64,000 nt of DNA, taken from contig NZ_JPWI01000006.1 of the NCBI RefSeq assembly GCF_003326795.1, forward strand, positions 1 to 64,000, read 5' to 3'. Under the pieces are notes generated by a model. It did no database searches, was not told where the DNA came from, and worked only from the letters and a program-made list of their open reading frames with translations. This DNA comes from Thalassospira profundimaris. Lineage in GTDB: Bacteria; Pseudomonadota; Alphaproteobacteria; Rhodospirillales; Thalassospiraceae. Both the position numbers and the translations under genes were made by a program. How positions within the stretch are numbered: the first letter of the stretch is position 1; each line of letters opens with the position of its first letter. Below, in pieces: positions 1 to 8,508 of this stretch.

Positions 1-41
1 TGAGCGAGCAAAGCGAGCGCTAATCCTGCCCATACATCCAA

Positions 42-2366
42 TCAGGTTTTTACTGTCCGAATACGTGACCATGCTGGAATGGCCAATGAGATAATCAGAA
101 TGGCCGTGAGCAGTCCCTGTGCCAGCAGGGTTTCCGTTACCGGGTAGAGACCGAAATACAACTGCAACCAGGGTGCATCCGGGAACCATGAGACCGGGGT
201 GGCGGACATAATCGCGGCGGTTTGCAGGCCCCGGATGCCACTGCCGACGAGCATGATGCAAAGAATTGCCAAAAGAATCCCTGTTGTCCGGAAGAAGGTA
301 GTTATCGGCAATTTCGTTTCCAGCCCCAGTATGGCGAAAGCTGCCACAAGGGACAAAGCTGTGCCAGTAAACAATCCGCCAAGAACCGGTAGTGTCGGCG
401 CATCGATCAGCAATGCTTCATAAAACAAGACTGTCTCGAAGCCTTCGCGAAAGACAATCAGGAAAGCCAGCGAAAGCAGGGTGAACCAGCCAAGAAACTT
501 CTGTTTGTCGCCTTTTCTTGCATCGGAGGTCAGCGCGACTTTGTGTTTAATCTCAGCCATCCAGTCGCCGACATAGGCTTTGCGGAAAATCCAGTGCGTC
601 ACATAGAAAAGCACGGCAGCTGCAACAAGGGCGGTTCCTCCTTCAAGGAGTTCGCGTTGCAAGGTGCTCATGGCAAACAATTTTCCGACGGCAAACCACA
701 GAAGGAAAGATCCTGCCAGGGCCAGGGTGATGCCGAGCGTGATCGGCCATAACCATCCGTTCGGTCCTTTGGCTTTGACGCCATTTGATTTAAGTGCCCC
801 GATCATGCAGGCAAGAATCAGGACAGCCTCGAGCCCTTCGCGCAACAAAATCGCAAGAGATTGAACGAAAGCACCAAGCGAGGACAATTGTGTGTCGAGG
901 ATGGTCGACGCCTCGGTAGTTTGTCGTTTCATCCGATCGACGGTGATTTTAAGGGGCTCCAGAGGGCCGTGATCAGCGATGAGTTTGCCCAAGCCTGGTT
1001 CCGTGATGCTGCCTTCCCAGAAATCTGATTCCAGTTTCAGGGCAAGAGAAGGCGAACGCGGGACAAGCCGTTGTTCAATATCGGGATCGAAAAAGGCATA
1101 GGCTTCCAGCCGTTTAAGCTCTGCCTCGGCCCAGTCGCCGGCTTGGGCAATCAGCAAAATCTCGTCAAACAGATCGGGAAGCAGCAGCAATGATGCCTTG
1201 TATCCGCCATTGGCCGTGTCACTGCCATAGGTGTCGGCAATGATTTCCTGCCCTTCGGTGGCAAGATTTCGGATTTGCTCAGGGTTTCCCTTGCTGCTGA
1301 TCAGATATTTCATCTCGTCGAGAATAGTACCAAGCCGGTCGAAAGATCGGGGGTGGCGTTGTGAGAGGTCATGACCAAGATCGCCATAGATCATCTGGGC
1401 ACGGTCACGGAAAAGCTGTGCTTCGAAATATTCAAACGGAATGGTGATTTCGCCGTCGCGAACACCTTTTTCATATTCAAGCGGGATCAGGTTCAAAAAG
1501 CGCGCCAGAAGCCGGACCCGTCGTTCGAGTTCATCCTGTGGCAGGCTGGTCGGGGCATAGGTCGCGAACAGATCCTGAAGATGTTGAAGGTTTGTCTCAA
1601 GCTCGTCGTCCCCGGATGCTGTGCGTAACCCGGTCATGATGTTGCTGATTTCAGTGCCCTTTTGCGGGCCAAGCCGTTCGGTAATATTACCTGCAAGAAG
1701 GCGGTGCAAGCCTTGGGCGCGGGCAATGGTTCCAGCCAGTTGGACGGTATAGTTCTGTGCAAGATGGGTTCGCGCATCGGCAAGCTCGCGTCGTAATTCG
1801 CTGGCATAAATGCCAAGTAACTCAGTCTTGATAATATCGCGGGTCTGAAGAGGGGAAAGACGACCGGCAAGTGCTTCGCGCATGGCAATACTGGCGGCAG
1901 TGTCGCGCGATGTGCGGGCATATTCACGGATATTCAGCCATTGTGATGCAGTTTCGACATCACCGGAATTCAGAAGATCAACAGTTCTTGCAAATGCACC
2001 ATGGAGTATTGCCGTGCGGATGTCGGCATGGGCAGATGCCGCTTTGGCCGGGTTCCATGTTGAAACCGCGTTTGCGTAATCAATCAGTGCGTCGGAAACA
2101 GTGCGGGCCTGATCCGGAACAGCGATTTCAAAGGAGGCGGCAAGATGGTCGTTCCAAAGCGACTGAATTCTGGCCAGTTTGCCCGCCGCCTTTTCTTCCA
2201 GAGCATGATCAACAGGCCGATACATCATCCGGATCAGAGAGGCACTTGTGCTCTGTAATTCTTCGGCATCCTGCCAGGCAAGGTTTGGTTGAGCAAAACC
2301 GTTTGATAGCGGGGCTGCGATGATCACGAAGGTCAGTAAAGCCAATCGGAAAATACAGGGGGTCAT
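42..2366 (-). CDS. FTR1-family iron permease with large N-terminal periplasmic domain
   Basis: High-affinity iron permease of the FTR1/EfeU family, predicted in the inner membrane. A signal peptide (about residues 1-25) is followed by about 480 mostly helical, probably periplasmic residues and then a C-terminal permease of about seven membrane segments. The two hallmark iron-binding REGxE motifs are present, REGLE at about 509-513 and REGFE at about 640-644. At 774 residues it is far longer than plain EfeU (about 280), as in the fused alphaproteobacterial forms. There is no CxxCH motif in the extension. It is the last complete gene of the iron operon and starts in an ATGA overlap with the pentaheme cytochrome gene. 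The iron role is well supported; the function of the extension is unknown. Confidence 0.93.
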   Translation of the reverse strand: MTPCIFRLALLTFVIIAAPLSNGFAQPNLAWQDAEELQSTSASLIRMMYRPVDHALEEKAAGKLARIQSLWNDHLAASFEIAVPDQARTVSDALIDYANAVSTWNPAKAASAHADIRTAILHGAFARTVDLLNSGDVETASQWLNIREYARTSRDTAASIAMREALAGRLSPLQTRDIIKTELLGIYASELRRELADARTHLAQNYTVQLAGTIARAQGLHRLLAGNITERLGPQKGTEISNIMTGLRTASGDDELETNLQHLQDLFATYAPTSLPQDELERRVRLLARFLNLIPLEYEKGVRDGEITIPFEYFEAQLFRDRAQMIYGDLGHDLSQRHPRSFDRLGTILDEMKYLISSKGNPEQIRNLATEGQEIIADTYGSDTANGGYKASLLLLPDLFDEILLIAQAGDWAEAELKRLEAYAFFDPDIEQRLVPRSPSLALKLESDFWEGSITEPGLGKLIADHGPLEPLKITVDRMKRQTTEASTILDTQLSSLGAFVQSLAILLREGLEAVLILACMIGALKSNGVKAKGPNGWLWPITLGITLALAGSFLLWFAVGKLFAMSTLQRELLEGGTALVAAAVLFYVTHWIFRKAYVGDWMAEIKHKVALTSDARKGDKQKFLGWFTLLSLAFLIVFREGFETVLFYEALLIDAPTLPVLGGLFTGTALSLVAAFAILGLETKLPITTFFRTTGILLAILCIMLVGSGIRGLQTAAIMSATPVSWFPDAPWLQLYFGLYPVTETLLAQGLLTAILIISLAIPAWSRIRTVKT

Positions 2367-3913
2367 GGCCGTGCCTTTTTATCTGCAGGAAGACTGAACG
2401 TTGCGCTGACAAGTTCGAAGGGAGGGACAATCAGGTCGGTCTTCAATGTGTTGAAGATAAATTCCTGGGTGGCGACCCGGTACCAGAGACGTGCGGTGAT
2501 CTGGTAAGGGCCGGTGTTGTCACCGGAAAGCGCAACGTCATAGGTAACGATGTCTTCGCCTTTTGGGGGGACGCCTTTGCGCAAATGCGTTATCTCTGCG
2601 GTTATGAAAGTCAGATGATCGGGAATGCGATTGCCCGCACTGTCGCGAAAGTCTTCGCGCCAGATAACCGCGTCTGGATCGGTTTGCCCGCGTTCGGTAT
2701 CGAAGCTGCCGGAATGATAGATCACCGAGCCGTCTGCGTCCGAAACCACAATTTCAAGCCACATATATTTCTGATCGATCACACCTGTTGGCAGGTTGTG
2801 ACCAGCACCAAGATTCTGTACGGCGATGTCAAAAACGAGCCGGTTATCGGTAACGTGACTGCCTTTCAGGGCAAGTCCGGCAGCAGCGCGCAACAGGGCT
2901 GATGTTGCCGTTCCCTGTTTTTCAATCAGGCGAGTGTTTTGTTCTTTGGTTAGTCCTGGCAATATCCCGCCGCGTAACCATGTCAGGTTTGATCCAAGAG
3001 AGGTATCAAACATCAGGTAATTTGCCCCGACAAAGTTATGGGCATAGCGTTCAGGTTTGCGAATGTCCCCGTCGCGGATTTGTCGAACATAGGATGCCGG
3101 ATCCGGCGCCATGTGACAGTCCTGACAAGTGATGTCATTTTGGGCGTACCAGCTGTCGCGCCATTCGACAAAGGTGCTTTGGACATGTTGTCTTGTTGTC
3201 GCCTTGGACATCGATTGATCATAGTTTTCGGTATGGCATCCGCCGCAGAAATCAGCGCTGGCAATCAGGGCATTGGTCTTGGCTGCACCAAAGGCACGGG
3301 CATGATCACGCGGTGCGGCAAGGATCATCGGGTTGGAGAGTTGATCGACACCGGTATTCACAGCTAGGGTAAGCGCCCCATTGCCTTCAAGAGGGTCGGC
3401 ATGGGTAGCGGTATGGCACATGACGCAACTGATCCCTTCGGTCTCGGCGTCTGAAGGCATGACAGATTTGAAGCGATTGGTACGTCCTGCCAGAACTTCA
3501 CCCGGTGCATGACATCCTTCGCAAAACCGTGCACGTTCGATCCCGTCACGGTGCAAGTTTTCATTGGCCTCTACAGCGCGTTCGTAAACTGTGTCGCGAC
3601 CGGCTATGGCATGCAGCGACGGGGCCCACTCATCAAATTCCTTTTGATGACAGGTGGCACAGGTTGCGGCGGACTGAATTTTTGACGGATCGACAAGACG
3701 ACCGTTATCGGTTTGCAGTCGCGACGGCCAGAAAGGCCGTTCTGCACCATTTTCATCCGGTCCAAAGGGCAACTGATAGAACGGGATATTGACAAGGTCG
3801 ATGCCCGGTTCCGGCGCGGGAGGGCGTAGAAGATAAAGGGAAACGACAATCAGGATGCCAATGATACAGCCAGATATCAAAAGCGGGAGATTGGCTTTGA
3901 GTTGTCTTTTCAT
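2363..3913 (-). CDS. Membrane-anchored pentaheme cytochrome c
   Basis: A 516-residue c-type cytochrome with one N-terminal membrane anchor (about residues 9-29) and five CxxCH heme sites (CATCH at 85-89, then CEGCH, CVMCH, CGGCH, CQDCH). The C-terminal third, without CxxCH, looks beta-rich. The start at 3913 is chosen because a GGGGGGAGAA ribosome site precedes it, the anchor follows at once, and it makes an ATGA overlap with the cytochrome b gene; a longer frame to 4099 would add a leader with no sense. It lies between a b-type cytochrome and an FTR1 permease. I infer that it passes electrons to or from iron during uptake, as ferric reductase or ferroxidase partner. Its precise family is not recognised. 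Confidence 0.85.
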   Translation of the reverse strand: MKRQLKANLPLLISGCIIGILIVVSLYLLRPPAPEPGIDLVNIPFYQLPFGPDENGAERPFWPSRLQTDNGRLVDPSKIQSAATCATCHQKEFDEWAPSLHAIAGRDTVYERAVEANENLHRDGIERARFCEGCHAPGEVLAGRTNRFKSVMPSDAETEGISCVMCHTATHADPLEGNGALTLAVNTGVDQLSNPMILAAPRDHARAFGAAKTNALIASADFCGGCHTENYDQSMSKATTRQHVQSTFVEWRDSWYAQNDITCQDCHMAPDPASYVRQIRDGDIRKPERYAHNFVGANYLMFDTSLGSNLTWLRGGILPGLTKEQNTRLIEKQGTATSALLRAAAGLALKGSHVTDNRLVFDIAVQNLGAGHNLPTGVIDQKYMWLEIVVSDADGSVIYHSGSFDTERGQTDPDAVIWREDFRDSAGNRIPDHLTFITAEITHLRKGVPPKGEDIVTYDVALSGDNTGPYQITARLWYRVATQEFIFNTLKTDLIVPPFELVSATFSLPADKKARP

Positions 3914-4446
3914 TTCTCCCCCCGGTTTGAATGCGGGGTCGGGTTGCACCAGTGCCGCAACCCCAGATGAATAACCAGACCGATCATGGCAGTGACGGCC
4001 CCCCATAAATGCAGAAAAGTCAGGAGATAGGTTGTTTCGAACTGCCAGAACCAGATTTTCCCGGTCAGGTAGATTGCAGGGGGCACGACCATCAGCCATC
4101 CGGTTGCGATGATCAGAATGTATTTTGCGATCAGCAACCAGCTCAGTCCGGTGAATATTTTGCGCTGACTTGTCGCGAGACCCTGTTTGATATGGCTCGC
4201 GACCCAGACAAGAAACAGGACAGTAAAAATCAGCCCGACAAATAGATGAAACAGCAAAACAGTTTCACCAGCGTTCCAGTTATGTCCGGCGAAGAATTCC
4301 AGATAAAGTCCGGTGCCAAGCAGGAGGGCAAAAAGATATGTCAGAACCTGCATCCGCGAGTTCGCGCGGATCAGGCTCATTACACCTGCACGTGCAGGAA
4401 CGTACTGGACAGTTGAAAGCGGGAAAGTTGTGTTTTTTGTCGTCAT
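3910..4446 (-). CDS. Cytochrome b561-like integral membrane protein
   Basis: A 178-residue protein with four predicted membrane helices (about 33-52, 62-84, 101-121, 142-162). Histidines 67, 85, 146 and 160 lie in or at the ends of helices, as expected for b-heme ligands. It is predicted to oxidise quinol or exchange electrons with the pentaheme cytochrome c encoded next, whose gene it overlaps by ATGA. The gene follows the imelysin gene after a 68-base gap that holds a strong hairpin. Assignment rests on topology, histidine placement and context rather than a signature motif. A NapC/NirT-independent quinol-to-cytochrome c module is an equally fair description. Confidence 0.72.
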   Translation of the reverse strand: MTTKNTTFPLSTVQYVPARAGVMSLIRANSRMQVLTYLFALLLGTGLYLEFFAGHNWNAGETVLLFHLFVGLIFTVLFLVWVASHIKQGLATSQRKIFTGLSWLLIAKYILIIATGWLMVVPPAIYLTGKIWFWQFETTYLLTFLHLWGAVTAMIGLVIHLGLRHWCNPTPHSNRGEK

Positions 4447-4464
4447 GGCTGTTCTTGCTGGTCG

Positions 4465-4499
4465 TCAAGCCGGGCGGACTTCAATGTCCGCCGGCTTGA
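4465..4499 (-). terminator. Intra-operon hairpin after the imelysin gene
   Basis: An inverted repeat with arms of about 14 bp (TCAAGCCGGGCGGAC / GTCCGCCGGCTTGA, one bulged base) and a six-base loop lies between the imelysin stop and the cytochrome b start. There is no clear T-run on the minus strand, so it is more likely a partial terminator or mRNA 3' stabiliser than a full stop. Confidence 0.55.
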
Positions 4500-4514
4500 T
4501 TGATGCGGGACAAA

Positions 4515-5570
4515 TTAGCCGCGGATATTGACTTTGTTCTGGGCTGCGGCCTGCAGGATCATTGCGACAATCCGGTCGGCAATATCCTGGGCCTCGTTGC
4601 CCAGTGCATCGGCTTCTTCAATGCCGAATTTTTCACCGGACTTTTCGCGGGCATAGGTATCCTCAACCAGCGAAAGAAGTTCTTCGAAGCCTGATTTGAT
4701 CCGGCTATCAAGGTCGGGATTATCAGCGGAAACAACTGGCGAGATGGCGTTGAAATACATTTTTTTGCACCCGCCCATGATCCCCTGAACATCGGCAAGG
4801 CGGCTTTGCGCGACAAAGGCACCGACTTCTCCGGTGATGAACTGGGATTCCTTCCACTCACCGAAATAGTCGCCAACTGTTGGTGTCATTGTCACAACCG
4901 AGGTAAAGGCATCGTCACGGTTCGGCTTCCAGACCGACATGTCGCTATGCAATTTTTTGGCCCAGTGCGTCAGGGCCTGTGCCGCACCAAGTCCGAGATT
5001 GGCATCAAAAAGCATTTCTCCCGGTGCTTGTTTGCCATCGTCATTGAGGTCTGCGACCAGCTTGATATGGCTTTCCTCCATGCCCCAGAACAGGGGTTCC
5101 GTGATGCCGTGGAAAAGGTTTCCCGGCCGGGAAAGCACGGTTCCGTCAGGGAGTGTCAGATCGTATTGGGCGATATCCTCGTTTTCGGTTCCGGGATTGC
5201 CAGCATCAAGGATCAGGTCATATTTTGCGGTTTCAGGGATCCCGGCAACGATACCTTCAATGGTTTCATACTGGTTGGATGCTTCTAGCCAGAGTGTTCG
5301 GATATTTTGTATCTGACCGGCCAGAACAGGGCCTTTGGCCTGCCAGGCAGCAGCATAGTTTCCATCATGTGATGCGATGATATCGGCATAGGCAGACACT
5401 GCATTTTCAAGCAAGCCTGCCTGCGAGATCAGTCGTTCATTATGATCAAGTGTAAACTGTTTGACATTCTCAAGGCCCCTGATTTCCGCATCATCAGTTG
5501 CAAAGGCATTGCCCGAGATTGCAAGACACGATGCCAGTGCGGCGGTCAGAAGAACGGGTTTCTTGAACAT
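4515..5570 (-). CDS. Imelysin-family periplasmic iron-uptake protein
   Basis: A 351-residue exported protein with a clear signal peptide ending near residue 24 (...GNAFA). The body matches imelysin/M75-like proteins, the EfeO/ICMP superfamily, in which periplasmic proteins help deliver iron to FTR1-type permeases. The match shows in helical repeats, a central WGMEESH stretch and a late GCKKMYFN stretch. It is the first gene of the operon that continues with cytochrome b, pentaheme cytochrome c and FTR1. The promoter region holds a near-perfect Fur box and an FNR-type box. A GGTAGGAAT ribosome site precedes the ATG. No peptidase activity should be assumed from the family name. Confidence 0.88.
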   Translation of the reverse strand: MFKKPVLLTAALASCLAISGNAFATDDAEIRGLENVKQFTLDHNERLISQAGLLENAVSAYADIIASHDGNYAAAWQAKGPVLAGQIQNIRTLWLEASNQYETIEGIVAGIPETAKYDLILDAGNPGTENEDIAQYDLTLPDGTVLSRPGNLFHGITEPLFWGMEESHIKLVADLNDDGKQAPGEMLFDANLGLGAAQALTHWAKKLHSDMSVWKPNRDDAFTSVVTMTPTVGDYFGEWKESQFITGEVGAFVAQSRLADVQGIMGGCKKMYFNAISPVVSADNPDLDSRIKSGFEELLSLVEDTYAREKSGEKFGIEEADALGNEAQDIADRIVAMILQAAAQNKVNIRG

Positions 5571-5671
5571 ATTCCTACCTTTCAGATCAAAAAATGGCGG
5601 TTGCGGTAAAACAGACGGGGTTGCGAATACGGCCCGCCTGTTTCACCGAATAATCGGTGCGGGAATATTTG

Positions 5672-5686
5672 TGATAACAATTATCA
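5672..5686 (-). promoter_or_regulatory. Fur box of the iron operon
   Basis: TGATAACAATTATCA matches the 7-1-7 Fur consensus TGATAAT-N-ATTATCA at 13 of 14 positions. It lies 102 bases upstream of the imelysin start. It overlaps the likely -10 region if transcription is activated from the FNR-type box at 5706-5719, a good place for iron-dependent repression. An Irr/RirA-type iron site is less likely given this match. Confidence 0.75.
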
Positions 5687-5705
5687 TTTGCGAAAAGAGG
5701 CGAAC

Positions 5706-5719
5706 TTGATGCTGGTCAA
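5706..5719 (-). promoter_or_regulatory. FNR/NnrR-type box upstream of the iron operon
   Basis: TTGATGCTGGTCAA fits the Crp/Fnr-class palindrome TTGAT-N4-ATCAA with one base changed. Its centre is about 40 bases upstream of a minus-strand -10-like GATAAT (5680-5685), the spacing expected for class II activation of the imelysin operon. Confidence 0.68.
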
Positions 5720-5754
5720 GTCAAACTGGTCGGGCTTTTATCGCGCCAAGCGAT

Positions 5755-5768
5755 TTGACGATGATCAA
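5755..5768 (+). promoter_or_regulatory. FNR/NnrR-type box upstream of the cobT riboswitch
   Basis: TTGACGATGATCAA is identical, base for base, to the box in the nirS-cbiX promoter region (24063-24076). It lies just upstream of the predicted 5' end of the cobalamin riboswitch leader, so it most likely drives the leader and cobT on the plus strand. Confidence 0.68.
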
Positions 5769-5799
5769 GTTCACGGGCTGGTGCTGGTGTCTTAATCCA

Positions 5800-6035
5800 T
5801 CGGTTACCCGCATTGAGCGAAAGGTCACGGGGGTTGGATCAAGGTCCGTGGCCGTGGCCTTTTGCCTTTGGGGAATAGTGAGTTTTGCTAACGGAATGCG
5901 GTGAAAATCCGCAGCGGTCCCGCCGCTGTAACCGGTATGCTGCAAACAATGCCAGAGCGGCAGTCACTGAATGAGCAATCCATTCGGGAAGGCAGTTTGG
6001 AGCGTTCCGACCGGGAGCCAGAAGACGAGTAAAAC
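5800..6035 (+). promoter_or_regulatory. Cobalamin (AdoCbl) riboswitch
   Basis: The leader before cobT carries the conserved cobalamin-aptamer blocks in order: GGGAATAGTGAG, ACGGAATGCGGTGAAAATCC, GCGGTCCCGCCGCTGTAA, GCCAG...CAGTCACTG, GGGAAGGCAG, and the B12-box-like AGCCAGAAGACG near 6017-6028. The outer limits are approximate. The cobT ribosome site lies about 75 bases beyond the core, so it probably represses cobT when cobalamin is plentiful, by sequestering the ribosome site or by termination. Confidence 0.9.
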
Positions 6036-6114
6036 ACGTTTCAACAAGATTGTGTGCCGATGGAAAAGGTCATGGCAGAACTGCCGCAATCTTGCCTTTC
6101 CAGGAGAAGGTTGA

Positions 6115-7188
6115 ATGTTGGAAACCCGTGCAAAGCACGAAAAGACAAATATTTCAGAGGGCATCCAGTCGCTTGATGATATCCGGGCGTTGCTCGGGTC
6201 ATTGCCGATGGCCGATGAAGGGCCGGTGATCAAGGCACGGCAAAGGGACCTTGAACTGACAAAGCCGCGCGGCAGCCTGGGCAGACTTGAGGAAATTGTT
6301 TTCTGGTTGTGCCGGTGGCAACAAAGTGACGTTCCGCAAATGGATTACCCGCAAGTTTGTGTCTTTGCAGGAAACCATGGAATTGTGCAGCATGATGTTT
6401 CTGCTTTTCCACCGTCCGTCACGGCATTGATGGTTGATAACTTTGCAAAGGGCGGGGCCGCGATCAATCAGTTCAGTACGGAACTTGGGGCCGAGGTGAC
6501 AGTGCGAGCCCTTGATCTGGACCGTCCGACCCGTGATTTCACCGTTGAAGCAGCGATGAGCGAAGATGAATGCGTTGATGCTTTTCGTATCGGCATGGAG
6601 GCAGTGAACCCGGATGCCTCGTTCCTGTGCCCGGGGGAAATGGGGATCGGGAATACAACATCTGCTGCGGCAATTTGCCATATCATGTGGGATGGTACGC
6701 CGGGCGACTGGGTAGGATCGGGAACAGGTATCAACCGCGATCAGTACAAGCGGAAGATCAATATCGTGAAGCAGGCAAAAGCCTGCCACGATATGTCGGT
6801 GAAAGATGGTCTGGACGTTTTGCGCTGTGTCGGAGGCCGGGAAATCGTTGCGATGGCCGGGGCGATTATCGCCGCCCGGCTGCTAAGCATTCCGGTTATG
6901 CTTGACGGGTTTATATGCAGTGCGGCAGCGGCCACACTGCATGAAACATCTTCCAAAAGCCTGATGCATTGCATGGTCGGGCATGGATCAGCGGAGCCGG
7001 GGCACAGGTTATTGCTGGACCGGATCAGAAAGCGTCCGTTGCTTGATCTTGACCTTCGTCTGGGCGAGGGCACCGGAGCCGTGCTTGCCGGGTTGATTGT
7101 CCGGGCTGCGGCACAGTGTCACAATAATATGGCAAGCTTCGGAGACATCGGGATTACTCGCGATACGCCATGTGAGAAGCAGGCTTAA
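6115..7188 (+). CDS. cobT: Nicotinate-nucleotide--dimethylbenzimidazole phosphoribosyltransferase
   Basis: Makes alpha-ribazole phosphate from dimethylbenzimidazole and nicotinate mononucleotide, for the lower ligand of cobalamin. The 357 residues fit the family (about 335-360). Family signatures are visible: PRGSLGRLEE near residue 51, AGNHGI near 84, PGEMGIGNTTSAAA near 173, and the late GEGTGAVLAG holding the catalytic glutamate near 319. AGGAGAAGG precedes the ATG. It is transcribed alone behind a cobalamin riboswitch and an FNR-type box, and ends at a strong terminator shared with the convergent chemoreceptor gene. This cobT should not be confused with the cobaltochelatase subunit that has the same name. 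Confidence 0.97.
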   Translation: MLETRAKHEKTNISEGIQSLDDIRALLGSLPMADEGPVIKARQRDLELTKPRGSLGRLEEIVFWLCRWQQSDVPQMDYPQVCVFAGNHGIVQHDVSAFPPSVTALMVDNFAKGGAAINQFSTELGAEVTVRALDLDRPTRDFTVEAAMSEDECVDAFRIGMEAVNPDASFLCPGEMGIGNTTSAAAICHIMWDGTPGDWVGSGTGINRDQYKRKINIVKQAKACHDMSVKDGLDVLRCVGGREIVAMAGAIIAARLLSIPVMLDGFICSAAAATLHETSSKSLMHCMVGHGSAEPGHRLLLDRIRKRPLLDLDLRLGEGTGAVLAGLIVRAAAQCHNNMASFGDIGITRDTPCEKQA

Positions 7189-7194
7189 AGGTAT

Positions 7195-7242
7195 CAGGCC
7201 GACATCCTCTGGTCCGAAATATCGCCGGAGGATGTTGGCCTG
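7195..7242. terminator. Bidirectional terminator between cobT and chemoreceptor gene
   Basis: CAGGCCGACATCCTC pairs with GAGGATGTTGGCCTG over 15 positions with a single G-T, across an 18-base loop. It lies between two convergent genes. Confidence 0.75.
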
Positions 7243-7258
7243 AAAATATGTAAAGACG

Positions 7259-8344
7259 TTACGCCGCGTCCGTTAAAGATGTGCTTGACCGGGCTGCTTG
7301 GGCCGCCCGGTCCTTTCGGATCATGTTGCGCAAGCGCTGCATGACATCAAGGTTGTTATGTTCCATGGCTTGCAAGGACTGAAGGGCAAGATCAAGTTGC
7401 CCCTGACGATAAAAGCTCACGGCTTTGCGGGCATTGTCGTGGACTTGGCGATGCGGGATTTCAAGCGCCTTGAAATCAACCATATCGGCAAAAAGACCGT
7501 GGCCACTGCCATCGTAATACCACTGCCCCAATCGGCAGTCGGTTTCCGGCGGAAAGTCTGCTTCGGTTGCATCCGATAGCCCCATGAAAACCCGATAGAC
7601 GGCAAGCTTGAGTTCAAGTTCTTCAAGGTTGGCTAGTTCTATTTCACTAAGAATGGCAGCCATCGACATTGCGGACTGTCCTTCGGTCGAAATATCAAGG
7701 ATATGCTGGGTTCTTGTCAGAAGTGTATTGGCATCTGATTCCAGATCAGAAGCAGAGCCCGCATTGGTTTTCATGTCACGATCGGCACTATCGGCTTGTG
7801 ACTGGATCTTACGAACCAGCTTGCCGATTTCCAAAGTTGCTTCGGTTGCGCGATTGGCCAATCCACGGACTTCGGTCGCGACAATCGCAAAGCCCTTTCC
7901 GGCTTCTCCGGCACGTGCGGCTTCGATGCTTGCATTGAATGCCAGGAGTTTGGTTTGACGCGACACATCATCAACCATCGAAAGAATAGAGCCGATTTGT
8001 CCGGCATTGTCATTTAGCGTGCTGATTTGTGCAGAGGCCGCACGGATGTGCTTGCTGATTTCTGTGATGTGCGATGACATGTTTTTCAGGCCGGTTTGGC
8101 TTTCACCGGATTGATGTCGGGCATCTTGATTGGCGCGACTGGTTTCAACCAGCAAGGCGGACAGGTCGGAAAAAGACTCGCGCACGGTAATCAGGGAGTC
8201 TCCAAAGGCAGCCAGATTTCCAAAAATGGATCGGGTGATCTTCTGTTCCTGCTCAAGCTCGGCGACACGCGCACGGAGAGCTTCCATTTCGTTTTCGCGG
8301 GAAAGGGAGGCCATATTGTTCTGGGTGGAAAGTGATTCGAACAT
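7259..8344 (-). CDS. Soluble methyl-accepting chemotaxis protein with C-terminal CZB zinc-binding domain
   Basis: Cytoplasmic chemoreceptor of 361 residues with no membrane segment. An N-terminal coiled coil (about 10-90) leads into the MCP signalling tip ([18 protein letters not shown] and [16 protein letters not shown]), followed by a C-terminal CZB domain with conserved CRLGQWYY and HRQVHDNA elements, whose Cys and His bind zinc in this family. The ATG at 8344 is preferred: AAGGAAA lies 8 bases before it, whereas the ATG seven codons upstream has no ribosome site. The gene sits beside nsrR and nor, and its promoter holds six half-sites resembling NsrR operators. It likely senses an NO-, redox- or zinc-linked signal. 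CZB receptors are known; NsrR control of this one is inference. Confidence 0.9.
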   Translation of the reverse strand: MFESLSTQNNMASLSRENEMEALRARVAELEQEQKITRSIFGNLAAFGDSLITVRESFSDLSALLVETSRANQDARHQSGESQTGLKNMSSHITEISKHIRAASAQISTLNDNAGQIGSILSMVDDVSRQTKLLAFNASIEAARAGEAGKGFAIVATEVRGLANRATEATLEIGKLVRKIQSQADSADRDMKTNAGSASDLESDANTLLTRTQHILDISTEGQSAMSMAAILSEIELANLEELELKLAVYRVFMGLSDATEADFPPETDCRLGQWYYDGSGHGLFADMVDFKALEIPHRQVHDNARKAVSFYRQGQLDLALQSLQAMEHNNLDVMQRLRNMIRKDRAAQAARSSTSLTDAA

Positions 8345-8360
8345 AGCTGGTTTCCTTCGG

Positions 8361-8428
8361 TACATGTTCCGACATCTTTAAACATGTAAACAAAATACAT
8401 GTTTAAAGATGTAATGTGAATACATGTT
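8361..8428 (-). promoter_or_regulatory. Clustered NsrR-like operator upstream of the chemoreceptor gene
   Basis: Six half-sites of the AAGATGTA / TACATGTT type lie in 68 bases: TACATGTT (8361), ACATCTTT (8372), AAACATGTA (8380) paired with TACATGTTT (8396), and AAGATGTA (8406) paired with TACATGTT (8421). The two inverted pairs match the 11-1-11 NsrR operator pattern. The nsrR gene is next door, which supports the assignment. Confidence 0.65.
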
Positions 8429-8508
8429 AAGGCATGGCAGCCTGTTTAAATTTGCAGGAACGCACTTATACGACGGGAAGCCGTGTTCCGCTTGAGGTGA
8501 TCAGTGTC

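Noticed and set aside
1-33. Possible start of a further iron-operon gene (ATG at 33, minus)
   Set aside because: Only eleven codons are visible and no good ribosome site precedes it.
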